DNA of 64,000 bases from Symbiodinium kawagutii (lineage: Eukaryota; Sar; Dinophyceae; Suessiales; Symbiodiniaceae), in the NCBI GenBank assembly GCA_009767595.1, contig VSDK01011352.1:268989-332988 (forward strand), written 5' to 3'. Under the pieces are notes generated by a model. The model saw nothing but the letters and a program-made list of their open reading frames with translations. It did no database searches and was not told where the DNA came from. This document shows positions 22,987 through 33,879 of the stretch, piece by piece. A program made the position numbers and the translations under genes. Numbering within the stretch: position 1 is the first letter of the stretch; each line of letters begins with the position of its first letter.

Positions 22987-23090
22987 GGTTTCTTATAATA
23001 GAGGGAACCCCCAAAACTGGATGGTTTATTAATGATAATGGTTAGTTAGTTCATATTGGATGATTTGGGGGTCCCCTATTTTGACAAATT
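22987..23090. mobile_element. Short inverted-repeat element, TGGTGGTTTCTCAA family (worn)
   Basis: Left side GTTTCTTATAATAGAGGGAA, interior GGTTTATTAATGATAATGG, and right side GGGGGTCCCCTATTTTGAC. Ends are degraded and no TA flank is clear. Located inside the intron between 22418 and 23432. Confidence 0.5.
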
Positions 23091-23295
23091 TCCATTTTAT
23101 AAATTTAGAGGACATGCCCAATAATCACATTGCTAGCATGCATGTTTCAAATACATAGACCTGTGACAAAGATGGCAGCATTGGTTGCCTGTGTTGCCGG
23201 GTCCCACCCAGCTGTCTCATTTTGAGCTTTGACAACTTGTTGTGCCAATTCCCAAGACTGGATCTTACCCTGACTATGACTTCACGCTTACAGTG

Positions 23296-23385
23296 GGTTG
23301 ACATGGGAATCCCATGGATCTCCCATCCAAATCCCATGGAAGTCCCATACAAATCCCATGGAATTCCCATGGACATCCCAGGGAA
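23296..23385. repeat. TCCCATGGA short tandem words
   Basis: About six spaced copies of (A/T)(T/G)CCCATGGA and ATCCCAT words within 90 bases, just upstream of the exon at 23432. Open in more than one frame; no protein implied. Confidence 0.7.
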
Positions 23386-23431
23386 ACCACTCTTGAAACC
23401 ATTCATCTACCGAGCAGCTGCTCTACCACAG

Positions 23432-23488
23432 GTGGACAATGTGGCCTGGAAGGAAGCCAACGACGACCTGGATGCGGGCATCAAAACG
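23432..23488 (+). CDS. Candidate coiled-coil exon (19 codons, phase 0)
   Basis: After TACCACAG|G the frame reads VDNVAWKEANDDLDAGIKT. Trp6, Ala9, Leu13 and Ile17 have 3-4-4 spacing. The donor is GT (GTGCCTGGC), sharing the G-N-GCC pattern seen with GC and GA donors elsewhere. Acidic helix. Confidence 0.58.
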
Positions 23489-24073
23489 GTGCCTGGCCTG
23501 CGAGGTTTGCGATGCTGTTAGCACGGTCAGTTGGGTCACTGGCTGGTTGAAGAGCTGATTGGTGGAGTCACTGGGCGAGTCGCTGGTTGAGACGTGTGAT
23601 TTCTGGAGCTGAACACAAATTAGCATCACGTATTTGAATTTGTTGAAAATTGTTGAAATTATTTTCTATACTGGTAGAGATTTGAGGCACCGTCATCAGC
23701 CCTTCTTGGATAGTACGCGTCAACACGGAGCAAAGGCAGTTCCCAAGCATATTCCTAGTGGCTGCGGATCCATTACTTTGGACTCACTAGGGAGTTCAGG
23801 AGCAAATTTTGGGCACAGGGCTTTGAGATTGCCACATTGTCTAGGGATCAGTGGCTGATGGCACAAAGACATTCTTTGCTCCAGCCACTTCAGCCGCAAC
23901 AAGGTCATTTTAGCAACACTCAACATAGTGGACATATGATTGACGCCAGTTCGTTTGTGTGCCTTGGAAATCAAGAATGCATGTTTCGTTTATAGAGATC
24001 GATTGCGACTATGACTAGATGGCTGACCAGATGACCAGTTGCCCCAGCTGTGTCACCTGGCGCTGGTGCCGAG

Positions 24074-24127
24074 GTGCGCGACATGGTCTCTTCCCTCCGC
24101 TTGGATGTGGATGCACGTCGTCGCAAG
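24074..24127 (+). CDS. Candidate coiled-coil exon (18 codons, phase 0)
   Basis: After TGCCGAG|G the frame reads VRDMVSSLRLDVDARRRK with hydrophobics at 1, 4/5, 8 and 12 and a basic tail. The donor is GC (GCGCCGTTG) at 24128. An upstream in-frame AGAE stretch shows that an earlier acceptor is possible. Confidence 0.57.
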
Positions 24128-24746
24128 GCGCCGTTGCCGGTGCAGAGATTTGGCCTCGCGTTTTTTTTTTGCAGTGAGTTGGTTTCTGGCCATGGCCCCT
24201 GTTGGATTGCTGCCTGAAAGAATGCTTCAAGCATGAACATACACGTGGAAATCATAGTCATGGCCATGGCAATTAGTTTTCCATTTTCTCCATTTTTCTC
24301 TGGCATGGCAGTCTTGCCACCGCCTTCGTTTCTCTGACATCTCTGACACTGGAGGGGTGAGATTTCAGATCCAAACGAATCAGTTCATTCAAGTCCAACG
24401 TACGGTTAGCTGTTTTTTTTTGGCTGGTCATACTGTTGATGGTTCGGAAACCTGATGTCGTTCACCACCTGGGATGCTTCAAACCATGTGAACAATGGAA
24501 GACAGCACCCAGCTTATTTCATGCATCAATAGTGATTTCCCATGCTTTACATAGGATTCTATAAAGGGTCAATAGGAGCAATTATTGTGATAATATCATA
24601 TAAATAAAAACTGTATCCATGTTACATCGATATGTAAACCATGACATTTGCATACATTTGCATCCTTCTGTCGCAGCCGTGAACCAAGCGCTCAAGATTC
24701 GAATCCACGGCTGCACATTTGGCAGAGCATTGCTGTTTTGGAAGCC

Positions 24747-25157
24747 ATGGGATCGACTTCTAGTAGCACCGGTAGCAGCAGTGGCAGCAGCAGCTGCAGC
24801 AGCAGTAGCAGTAGCAGCAGCAGAAGTAGTAGCGGCTGCTGTTGCCGAAGGAGCTCGGGCTCAGGGTCCTATGCGGGACACACCTACGCAGAGACCGACG
24901 GGAAGAGTGGGCGGAAGGTGGAGCATCACAAGAACGGTCGGGGACAATATGAATGCCTGGTTACATCCAGACGAAATGATGGGAAGGTCCGGGAAGTGCT
25001 GGATGTGGGCGGCTCAGTCACCCTGAGGCAGAAGGAAGATTGGGATGGAGAGGCATATAAACGTGTTTCCAGGTCCTACACCGAATCCAGTGGCTCCTAC
25101 AACCTACTGACAGACAACTGTCAGCACGCCTCGAACAAAGCATATGCACACACGTAA
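24747..25157 (+). CDS. Ser/Cys-rich ORF with C-terminal NCQH motif
   Basis: Starting at ATG 24750 (context GAAGCCATGG), the frame runs about 135 codons to a TAA. Residues about 3-45 are almost pure Ser/Gly with a few Cys and Arg, encoded by an AGC/AGT run. The rest is a balanced globular-looking segment: AGHTYAETDGKSG near its start, VEHHKNGRGQYEC, and the end SYNLLTDNCQHASNKAYAHT. An Asn-Cys-(Gln/Glu)-His motif preceded by an aromatic-Asn-Leu stretch is typical of the cysteine region of NlpC/P60-like papain folds such as LRAT and PPPDE proteins. That family assignment is a guess from one motif. It does not look like the neighbouring coiled-coil exons, so it may be a separate gene, a terminal exon, or part of an alternative transcript. 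Confidence 0.45.
   Translation: MGSTSSSTGSSSGSSSCSSSSSSSSRSSSGCCCRRSSGSGSYAGHTYAETDGKSGRKVEHHKNGRGQYECLVTSRRNDGKVREVLDVGGSVTLRQKEDWDGEAYKRVSRSYTESSGSYNLLTDNCQHASNKAYAHT
24770..24840. repeat. AGC/AGT trinucleotide run
   Basis: About 20 consecutive AGC, AGT and GGC triplets encode the poly-Ser segment of the ORF at 24747-25157. Together with the run at 57.13 kb and the shorter one at 28.96 kb, it shows that CAG-type repeats recur along this strand. Confidence 0.85.
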
Positions 25158-25717
25158 ATTATGGTAATATGGCCATGGGTCGTGACCATCCACAAGTGAT
25201 GGTGTTGGACCATATTGGACCTATTTTGGTTTGAGTGTTCATGAACGAACAGCAATGTTCATGAAATTGAAGATGTTAGAAGGATCCGTGTCCCAAGTCC
25301 ATCCGCCAAGGGTCACTCCCTCTGTAATGCAGGTTCCACCGTTGTGTTGCCAATGGATATGCAAAAATCGCCTTCAACAAGTGGTTCAGACTAAATCAGA
25401 CTAAGACCATGGGACCGGACCGGACAACCTCAAGTTGGGGTTTGCTTTGTTTCGGATACCGCTGTGCTTGATGGGTTGTCGCGTGCAGCAATGAACCAAA
25501 CAGACTGCTCAGTGCGGAAAGGCGGTTCTTTTCTGCGTTGTCTTGATGCGTAGTTTCAGATTGTCATCCCAGTCAAAACATACGTATTGTTTCAACGAAC
25601 TTGAGGCGATATGCTCAATTACACTAAATCAATTATACATTCATGATTCATGATTATATTCATATTTATTGATTCATTTGATAATATTTGTTCTATAGGA
25701 TATTTTTCTTCTCGTCT

Positions 25718-25925
25718 TCCCCGTCTTTCGGTCACGGGTCATGGCCGCAACCACTTCGTTGTTGGGGAACAGAATTGGGGAGCAGAAATCGTATGCTCCA
25801 GAGGGTTCACCCGGAATGTAATCTACAAGGTTCGGCACTTTATTTCACAACGTAGCTACCTGGGGAACAGCTGCGATGTGAAGGGCCTTCAGATTGCCAT
25901 GTTTCAAACATTGCTATTGTGGTAA
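25718..25925 (+). CDS. Possible exon with non-coiled-coil protein segment
   Basis: An open frame reads TGHGRNHFVVGEQNWGAEIV followed by CSRGFTRNVIYKVRHF and a Cys/Leu-containing end, stopping at 25925 (TAA near 25923). Alternating hydrophobic residues (HFVVGE, AEIV, VIYKV) suggest beta strands, unlike the helical exons nearby. It could belong with the NCQH ORF 600 bases upstream, since such folds combine a His strand with a Cys helix, but the order and connection are not shown. A TTTTTCTTCTCGTCTTCCCC pyrimidine tract precedes it, fitting an acceptor near 25725. Ends uncertain. Confidence 0.35.
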
Positions 25926-26360
25926 GTGGTGAAGCATACAAACAGCTAAACAAATGATGTTTATTTCGATCAAGATCAAAGAAGCAGTCATTGCACATAT
26001 AGTGGTTCCCCATGTCAAAAGCCTACACATGACCAGAAGTATGAAGGATTGCTTCCAGTCACCATTTGACACAGTGATGGCTTGACACCAATATACCACG
26101 ATTAGCAAATTGACATGGCAAGCAGATTGATTCCTATTCCGGTATACCTGTTTTTCAAATTATAAACAGTTTATTAATCAATGCAGGCAATGTCATAATT
26201 CGGATTAATATCACAGTATCACTAGATTTGATCACACAGTCGTTTTGTACGTTTGCCTGGTGCATCATAAGCACATTGCAATACGTAACAATGTACTGCT
26301 TGTAGTTGACCAAGGTAGCCGACCCAGTTACCACACCCTCTGAACTATTTTTGTTTCCTC
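25926..26360. other. Gene-free stretch
   Basis: AT-rich DNA with no array, no inverted-repeat element and no exon-like segment. It separates the non-coiled-coil ORFs from the 19-base array. Confidence 0.4.
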
Positions 26361-26361
26361 G

Positions 26362-26585
26362 CACGTTGACGTTCCACCAAGATGTTAACGTTCCACAACC
26401 ATGTTAACGTTCCACCACCATGTTAACGTTCCATCACCGTATTAACGTTCCACCACCATGTTAACGTTCCACCACCATGTTAACGTTCCACCACCATGGT
26501 AACGTCCCACCACCATGTTAACGTTCCACCACCATGGTACTTGTAACGTTCCACCAAGATGTTGACGTTCCACCACTATGTTCAC
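26362..26585. repeat. 19-base tandem array (TTAACGTTCCACCACCATG)
   Basis: About 11 copies of TTAACGTTCCACCACCATG with point changes (ACGTTGAC, GTAACGTCCC, ATCACCGTA). One copy is interrupted by TACTTG near 26540. AACGTT is palindromic in each unit. Downstream DNA to 27400 shows no exon. Confidence 0.85.
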
Positions 26586-27449
26586 GTGGTATGCTTTTGT
26601 CTCCTGAATCCAAATCGCTCGAATCTCGAAGACAAAGCCAGCATGCGAACTCCGCAGCTATTCCTCTGCGTTTTAGCGCAGAGATTATGCCTCATCACTG
26701 TAATTCCAGGGTGTTTCCCAACAAAGCCTGTGAGGCGGCATCAACATGTTAAAAAACAAATCCTGAAAAACAAATAGAACAACAAGTCCTCCGAAGTGCA
26801 TGATTTACTGTTAATTGCAGTCAATTTGACACCTCGGCAGCAATTAAGGGGGTGGTTACCGGGTCGCGCGCCTTGACCAACCTAAAACCACCTAGTGTAC
26901 TACTTCAGGATTCTATCTGTTGTACCAGCCAGGGCACTGATCCACCTGAATGTGATTACTACGTGTTTTTCTGGTTCTTTGGTAGACAAAGCATTCTCAA
27001 TGAATCCAATGTATGAAACTAACCCCAGCTGTGGATAAGGATTGTATGATTCAGCACAATCAATACAATACACTTTGAAATCTTTTAAAGATCCGTAGTG
27101 ACAAGCCATTTTGTTCTGGACCATTTTAGGTTTGCAACTAGCTGAGGGTCGTTCCAGGTCTTGCCCCAGAAATACTTCTCAAGGGAAAATCGAGCTTTTT
27201 CGTTGCATGTCGGCACTGCTCAAAACCTAATGTCCTTTAGCAGTGCACAGAGAAAACGCCATTTACATTGAGCCGCGTCAAAATTTCCGTGGCTTAGGTT
27301 TATGGGGTTATATACCTTATTGGGTAAGGTAGATGTGAATAGGTTGGTGATCATCCAGCGGGAGTTCATGCAATTAGCCAAGCCTTGCTGCCACTGGTCC
27401 CACCAGCAATGACCTGGGACCCCAACTTCGATTTTCATCGCTGCGCCAG

Positions 27450-27509
27450 GTGGACGAAATCTTGGCCACGGTTCGTCATGACATTACTGCAGTTGAGACC
27501 AATCTTGAG
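27450..27509 (+). CDS. Candidate coiled-coil exon (20 codons, phase 0)
   Basis: After TGCGCCAG|G the frame reads VDEILATVRHDITAVETNLE. Val1, Ile4, Val8, Ile12, Val15 and Leu19 form an uninterrupted heptad. GAGCCGAAG follows, giving a GA donor at 27510. Upstream in-frame sequence is open for about 20 codons. Confidence 0.6.
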
Positions 27510-28152
27510 GAGCCGAAGTTTTCATCGCTTGCTTTGTTGTGCTTACCCTAGTGCTCCATGTGGTGTATTCACCAATTCATTTACCACTCATGAAATTTCC
27601 CAAACGTTGGCAAATAGACTGTAATATGCCATACATGGAGCATTTGCGTTCTACAACCCAAAGCAGCGATGTGTTTGCGGACGATTCTGAAAACAACCAA
27701 GAACAAATTCAACCAGCCCAAGATCTGGGCTTAGAGACTTCAGACCAAATTCATTCAAATTCATGATAATTTGATAGGTACAAGTACCACTTGCTGCCCG
27801 ATTCGGACTGAACACTCTTGACGTCCCCAACTGGACATGGATTCTTTGCGATTCGCTATTTTGCTACAATTGAAAAGATAAGTTTGAAATCAGAAGAGTG
27901 TTTCTAAAGACACCTGTTTCTCCCCAAATAGCTAATAGCTGAATGGGCTTGCAAGAAACGACCGTTGCTCAATCATAATCTCATCCTTAATTTCTTTACA
28001 TGCTGTTCCACCATATGTCCTGGTTTTCCACTTGTCTCCCACTGGTCTCCCGCTTGAGGCCACGCTGTTCTACAATCATTTGTCCTTGTCCCTTTTGTCT
28101 CGCATTTGTCTCCAACCGGTGTGGGAACACCATTCATGGACAAACCCATAAG

Positions 28153-28262
28153 ATGGTGTTTTTTCAAAATAGGGAACCTCCCGAATCATCCACTAAGAAT
28201 CCACCATTAAAGCTGGTATATCCCAAAAATCTACCATAGGGGATATACCAGCTATAATTATA
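28153..28262. mobile_element. Partial inverted-repeat element, TGGTGGTTTCTCAA family
   Basis: GGTGTTTTTTCAAAATAGGG and the following CCCGAATCATCCAC match the left half of the family. The expected right end is missing. The word GGGATATACCAGCTATAA recurs just after it (28239-28290), suggesting a nested or rearranged copy. Confidence 0.45.
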
Positions 28263-28443
28263 AGCAACAATGGGAGATATACCAGCTATAAGAACTATGT
28301 TTATAAATAAACCAACTTGATTATAGCATATAACTAATAATCCCTTATTATTGCTTATGATTCTCCTATTAATTGGGCCATTTTTGGGTACCCCGGGCAC
28401 CTGCCTTAAGAAAGGCCACCACCCATCCGGGTGCTTGTTCCAG

Positions 28444-28521
28444 GAGTCCAAGGCGAAGATCACCAGCGACACGGACCAAGCGGTGAACGCGCTGAATGGA
28501 CGCATCGACTTCACTAACAAG
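28444..28521 (+). CDS. Candidate coiled-coil exon (26 codons, phase 0)
   Basis: After TGTTCCAG|G the frame begins ESKAKITSDTDQAVNALNGR and ends IDFTNK. Ile6, Ala13, Leu17 and Ile21 have helix-face spacing. The GA donor is GAGGGCCGG. The following intron opens with GGTTGGTTGG words for over 200 bases. Confidence 0.57.
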
Positions 28522-28544
28522 GAGGGCCGGCAATGGACGGCAGG

Positions 28545-28780
28545 TGGTTCCCACGGGGGGGTTGGTGATGGGTTGGTTGGTTAGTGGCAATCTTTTTATG
28601 GTTTTGATAGGTAGGTGGTGGGTTGGTTGGTTAGGAGCTTCGTCATGGTGCTTGATAGGCTTGATATTTAGCTGATGGTGGGGCTGGTTCGTAGCTTCAT
28701 CGTGATAAGTTCGCTTGACTAGGTGATGCTTGTGGATTTTTGGGGTGGTTGGGTGGTTTGCTGGTGGTTGGTTTGCCACC
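28545..28780. repeat. GGTTGGTTGG / GGTGATGG tract after exon
   Basis: Dense GGGTTGGTTGGTTAG, TGGTGGG and TTGGGGTGGTTGG words occupy the first part of this intron. It is a clear case of the GT-rich tracts that follow exons; the CA-rich counterpart is the DNA before the next exons. No fixed period. Confidence 0.7.
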
Positions 28781-28954
28781 TTTTGACACAAAAAAGACTC
28801 AATAGTGCTTGGTTTCTTCTTTTTATGTTCCAGTAGTAGTAGCAGTAGTCTGGATGGCTTAGAAGTACTACCTTAACTTTTTAGGCTTTTGGGGATATGA
28901 TTGATTTGCCATATGGCCACTTAAAACTAAGCTTTTGGCAAGGGATCTAAAAGC

Positions 28955-29065
28955 CAGCAAGTAGCAGTAGTAGCAGCAGGAGTAGCAGCAGCAGCAGTAG
29001 TAGTCCTAGTCCCAGTTCTAGTCCTATAGTCCTAGTCCTAGTCCATCCTAGTCCTAGTCCTTGTC
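28955..29065. repeat. AGCAGT and CTAGTC short tandem runs
   Basis: AGCAGTAGTAGCAGCAGGAGT at 28961-29003 is followed by repeated CCTAGTCCTAGTCC hexamers (29006-29062). Simple sequence inside an intron. Confidence 0.85.
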
Positions 29066-29179
29066 GTCATTGTAGTAGGTCGTCAGTTTTTCGATCAGTT
29101 GATGACCAGTTTTCTGACCGTAAGAACAACCAAACTCTTGGCCGCAAGAATTGTTCGATTCACACTGCTCCCATGGCAG

Positions 29180-29260
29180 GACTTGGCTGCAACACAAGAG
29201 AGTCTCCACACCACACAGAATTCCCTGAGCGATTGCTTCAATGAGGCGCGGAAACTGAAG
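29180..29260 (+). CDS. Candidate coiled-coil exon (27 codons, phase 0)
   Basis: After ATGGCAG|G the frame begins DLAATQESLHTTQNSLSDCF and ends NEARKLK. Leu2, Leu9 and Leu16 are spaced exactly seven apart, with Phe20, Ala23 and Leu26 continuing. The GA donor is GACCCGTGC. A GC donor (GCGCGGAAA) 15 bases earlier after GAG would also be in phase. Confidence 0.58.
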
Positions 29261-29838
29261 GACCCGTGCTTCGGTGCACCAGGCGGTCAGCATGGGGCAA
29301 TGTCTTGGAATGCAGTTGGAATCGTCAAACAGATGCAACCTACTGGTGAAGAGTGGCTTGATGAGGCTTGGTGATTGTTTTATATTGTATAGTTATTGTT
29401 GTGGTTATCATTTTTGTTGATATTCGGTGATGGTTGTAGTTATCGTTCTTGAAAGATGAATCGGTCTATCGTGAAACATCATCAATCAGTATCACCCTGT
29501 GTCAGTTGTTTTCACCAGCAATAGATAGCCACATGTGCATTGAGAAGCTTCGCAACCATCATTGAGCATCAGTAACCAAGTATATCAACTATATTCCAAC
29601 CATTCTTGGTAGATTTTGCTGATTGCTATTTTTTCTGAACTATACATCATCTTCCATCATCCACACAGCTACAATCACAAGTTCTGAGTATAGTTAGATT
29701 GCAATCGCCACTGTCCAACTAGCTGGTTGCATGATCAACATGTATCAACTTCCATTCGAGCTTGGTGCCATTTATCAACTATTCTTGTTGCATAATTTGG
29801 TGCTCCGCTCGCAGCCCACTGGTTCGTACCGACGTCAG

Positions 29839-29886
29839 GTGGCGGTTGTACGAAGTGACCTGGAGCGCAATGTGGCCGACACCGAG
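29839..29886 (+). CDS. Candidate coiled-coil exon (16 codons, phase 0)
   Basis: After GACGTCAG|G the frame reads VAVVRSDLERNVADTE. Val1, Val4, Leu8 and Val12 face one side. The GT donor is GTGCCGGCA. The intron continues with GTGGTTAGTAGTGATGATT words. Confidence 0.58.
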
Positions 29887-30894
29887 GTGCCGGCAGCCGT
29901 GGAAGGTGGGTGAACTCCCAGAACCATGGCTTCACCCAGTTGCGCTCAAGCAGTTGGAATAGCTCCAAGTGGTTCATAGTGATGATTAATAGTGGTTAGT
30001 AGTGATGATTAATGGCTACTGGCTGGGGGGGCTCTGTCTTTCCGAACTTCAGAGGCCGAACATTTGAACACGTCTTCGTTCAGCACGAATCAAAGGGGAT
30101 TATGGACCGATTCCACAATGTTTACTGTCAATTAGCCATCAATCACTTGGGGTTCCCGTTTCTGCGGGTTTATCACCATGTCAATCATGTTAGTCATCAA
30201 CATCCATCAACCATATTTAACCATTGGGATTAGATTACTATACGCAAAAGCGTCGCGATCATCAACCCAACCATCATGTACGTCCTTTCAGGGCATACCT
30301 TTTGGTACTGCTGATTCGTCTGACAATCATGGGTCAGCAATCAGTTCGAGGGTTCATGGGTTTCCCGATAAACGGTGGTACTCATGAGGGATGGGCAGGG
30401 TGGTGCGCTTCGATTACACATAAATGGGGCCTATGTTTATGTTTGCTTATTTGAGGTTGGTGGATCACACTGGTTGCCCTGGCAAATTTGACACTCCTGA
30501 CGTTTCAACGGTTTAATTGTACTTGTAGCTCAAAACCAAACAAATGATGAAATGTGTGGCTCCTAGCTGGTACTGTGCAGCATACTTTGAGCCATACCAG
30601 TCTGGCAGCCGCGGCCACATCCAACACACCAGAGAACCAGGCTCGGTGGTGTTGATCAGAATTACATGCTGGAGATTTATTTGCATCGTCGAGGGTACAC
30701 AGCTACGAAAAACTCTAAAGATGATCATTTGTCATTTGTCGATGAAACCTAAGAGGTAGGACATGGAATGCCACTCAAATTGTGTCTGAGGACATTGATT
30801 GTTGCGCCTCCCAAGGTACCAACGAGATCCAATGAATTCGTATCGTTAGCATGAGGGAGCCACCAAGTTCGCTTCATGTCGATGAACCCCCCAG

Positions 30895-30930
30895 GCACGC
30901 CTCAAGAACGACATCCGCCAGAAGCAGTTG
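30895..30930 (+). CDS. Candidate coiled-coil exon (12 codons)
   Basis: After CCCCCAG|G the frame reads ARLKNDIRQKQL (Leu3, Ile7), very charged, then a GC donor (GCAGCCCAG). The frame stays open for several more codons (AAQLVVLPAV), so the end is uncertain. It resembles the neighbouring helical exons in composition. Confidence 0.45.
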
Positions 30931-30989
30931 GCAGCCCAGTTAGTTGTGCTGCCTGCTGTTTTGTTGGAGATCTTGTTGAACAGAAGTGA

Positions 30990-32250
30990 TCAGGCCTATA
31001 CACAAAAGTCAATACAAATACATGTACGATGATACCGGATATTACCTAAATAATTAATCATATCTAATAATGTAAGGTGAAATGTTATGCATTGTAGTCT
31101 AACTTCCTTAAGTCTGATGATACATGTAAGGTATTTTGATACGGTTTGGGTTGGTATGGTATGTCATGCATCACCGACTTCATGCATTTGCGCATTTGTG
31201 CAACAATGTATCCTTGTATCCACGACCTAGCCATGTACCTATACATACTCTACACACAGTCTGTCTTTGATGCCATTCAATGCAAGGTAAAACATCCTAC
31301 TACTGTGCAGTTTGAATGTGATGCAATGTGATGTCATGGTATCTTGTGTATGTATGCAGGGACGTGAGCGAATGCACATGTGTAGGCATGTATGGGAGGG
31401 CGAGGCTTGGCAAAGCACAAAAATTGAGTCAAGGACTAAGAGGTTCTGATGTCACAGAGCCAGTTATATGGGTGTGTCCAGACATGATGGTATCGCGCAG
31501 TGAGGTTGCTTGCAACAAGCAAGACTGCCAAAACTGAACCCTTGTGCTTGGATTTCCCACTGCTACTAGTCACACTCTGCAACTAGAGCACTTACTGTGA
31601 CCGACCCACCGTGTACACGGTAGGCGTGTTCATGAGCTTGGTTGCCGCCAGTGACACAAGCGTAGTTGACTGGTTGAAAGCACCATAAGGATCATGTGCT
31701 ATGACTCATAGGGTCATTGATATGTTGATGGTTCAACCTGACGCTCAAAACCTACGGCAACTACTAGCAAGGTTAGTTGTGTTGGTAACAGGTCATGGCT
31801 TTGGGTCATATCGTCATTGATACGTGGTTGAGAAGTCACTCTGGTTCTACTGTCGGGATGGTAAGGCCATGACAGCGTGAGATGCTGCTACGGCTCAAAC
31901 TTATATCTTATCTCCAAAAGCAACTCTTTGCTCACTAATGATGTCATTATATAGATGGCCCCTCAGGTAGCCAAAACATATCTTTGAAGCATACCCACAG
32001 TATGATGGTACCCAAGCCCCATACATTTGTTGATTGGTGCGATTGGCCCGTGGGATCTCTGATTGATTTTAATCTATTGATGATGATCCCATGATTCCCT
32101 CACCAGCATGAGCGGCGCTCCTAAAGGTCTTACAGTTTCAGATGTTGGCGGTGAATCACAAACATCCTGGTGAGCCGGTCAATAATCAGTCCTAGCCGGG
32201 CACAGAAAGATTGATGGTGTTTGTCGACGGTCTCCCATAGCAGTCCCCTG
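30990..32250. other. Gene-free stretch
   Basis: AT-rich, no array or element with clear ends. Words GACAGCGTGAGATG, GGTCATTGATA(T/C)GT and TATGACTCATAGGG / TTTGGGTCATAT recur loosely at 31680-31880. Open frames under 70 codons only. Confidence 0.35.
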
Positions 32251-32253
32251 CAG

Positions 32254-32293
32254 GCAAGAAGCCTTTGAGAAGATTGGAGCAGTCGAACAGCAG
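32254..32293 (+). CDS. Weak candidate exon, helical (13 codons)
   Basis: After CCCTGCAG|G a frame offset by one base reads QEAFEKIGAVEQQ, charged with Phe4, Ile7 and Val10 spaced by three. The next bases are GCCACCAGA (GC donor). The start is not phase 0, unlike most others here, which lowers confidence. Confidence 0.3.
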
Positions 32294-32299
32294 GCCACC

Positions 32300-33540
32300 A
32301 GAACACATGCACAGATTAGCCAATGTTGAGCCTCAGTTCCAGGTATCATTCAATTTGTACTTCAAGACGCAGTGTACCGTATATGGTTGCACACCAAAAT
32401 GAGTGCGCATCTCAGTCCCTCGAGGTTCTTTGACACATCACAATGCATCAAAATCATGCGACAGGACCATACGATATGGCAGAATTATCGTAGCCTCAAC
32501 ATAGATTAGCAGAAAAAAGCCACCTGGTTGGAGTATTTGCCAATTGTCCAAACTTTGACTCATCCAATTGCTAAGCTAACAAGCATATCCCTTCTTCATT
32601 TGCAAGATACGGTGGATGTGTCAATGGAAGCAGGCTAGCAGACCTGTGGAGACTCCATTGTCCAACTGTTCATCCTCTGTTAGTTTGATGTTTCCAACTG
32701 GATAGCTTGATGATGCTTGATGACTGGAATCTAGACGGTGCATCACGCTTGTCAGATATACCCACGGTAGCACCAGTAGTAAGCATGAACTGGTGAGCCT
32801 CAGAACTACCCCGAAAGCAGAAGTGGCGAAGGGATTGCTGCTCGCGAGCGAGTGAAGAACCCCTGTTTGACATCAAGAACTCTTACTGTAACCATTCCAT
32901 TGTATATAGCGAATAGTTATAAACCATCAGTCAGTTGTTTGAACACAATTACCAATGATTATTGCTTAGTACGTAAAGAACAATAGTGATTGGTCAATCG
33001 ACCATTGTGAGTCATAATGAACGCATTGTTGACCATCCACCAACAATATTGATCATGGTTGAAGCAACTCTTATTGACTATGTTGATGATATAAACTATA
33101 AACCATTTTAACCATAGTGATTGACGAGTGAGATCAAGTTATTTTTGAACAACACTTGAGAACCAGCTATTCTTTGACCATCATTATTGATGAGTATCTC
33201 GTCTCCCTTCAACATTTTTTCTTAAGAACCAACGACAATCATCATTATCAAGTTATTTTCCCATTGAATTACCATCAACTTCAGATTCGAGCCCACCGAC
33301 TTCAATTGTCCCGCTTCTGAACCATGAAGCAACCAATATATAATTCACCATTCTTAATTAAGCATTATTCATCACCACTATGAACTTCATAGTAACCCTA
33401 CTACTAACCCTACTACTAACCACCATCATTTAAAACCTATTATTGACCCCCTTATTAACCCGTATTTCTTAGCCCATATTTTAGCCCTATTACAAACCAC
33501 CATCAATAAACTCCCCTTATTTAGGAGATTCCCATCTTCC
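32300..33540. other. Intron-like stretch, CA-rich toward its end
   Basis: No exon seen. From 33160 to 33510 the DNA is dominated by ACCATCA, CCCTACTACTAACC and CACCATC words, directly before the candidate exon at 33576. No inverted-repeat element recognised. Confidence 0.4.
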
Positions 33541-33575
33541 GATTGCAGATCTTTCCACGGGCGACGACTGGTCAG

Positions 33576-33630
33576 GCCGAGTTGCGCAGCGCTGAAGCTT
33601 CTCGTCGTCTTGGCGCCCTGGATTTGTGGG
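33576..33630 (+). CDS. Candidate exon, helical (about 18 codons)
   Basis: After TGGTCAG|G the frame reads AELRSAEASRRLGALDLWG, an Ala/Arg/Glu-rich helix with Leu3, Ala6, Ala8 and Leu12. Possible ends are a GC donor (GCGCCCTGG) at 33613 or a GA donor (GACGCCCAG) at 33631; both give phase 1. Upstream ATCTTTCCACGGGCGACGAC is also in frame after GCAG. Confidence 0.4.
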
Positions 33631-33724
33631 GACGCCCAGGGCGGGCACGGGGGTGCCGGCACCGGGGGTGGCTGTGGCCAGGGACCAGAAACCAAGCGTT
33701 TGGAATTTCCATGGCAGGAATCAG

Positions 33725-33802
33725 CATGGATTGGCACATCTCGGCACATTTTGGCACATCTTGGCACATCTTGGCTCATCTTGGCACATCTTGGCACCAT
33801 GT
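33725..33802. repeat. 10-base tandem array (TTGGCACATC)
   Basis: About seven copies of TTGGCACATC with CTCGG and CTCATC variants. It opens several frames on both strands but contains no complex sequence. Confidence 0.85.
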
Positions 33803-33879
33803 CTCTGCTTGATGTGTTTTTTAGGTTTGAGCAACCAATTAGTTTGTCGACTCATTTCAGTACCTGATATCGATTGAAG

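Noticed and set aside
33426-33800. Minus-strand frame of 124 codons (CAKMSQDVPRCAKM repeats)
   Set aside because: It is the complement of the 10-base TTGGCACATC array plus the GC-rich + exon.
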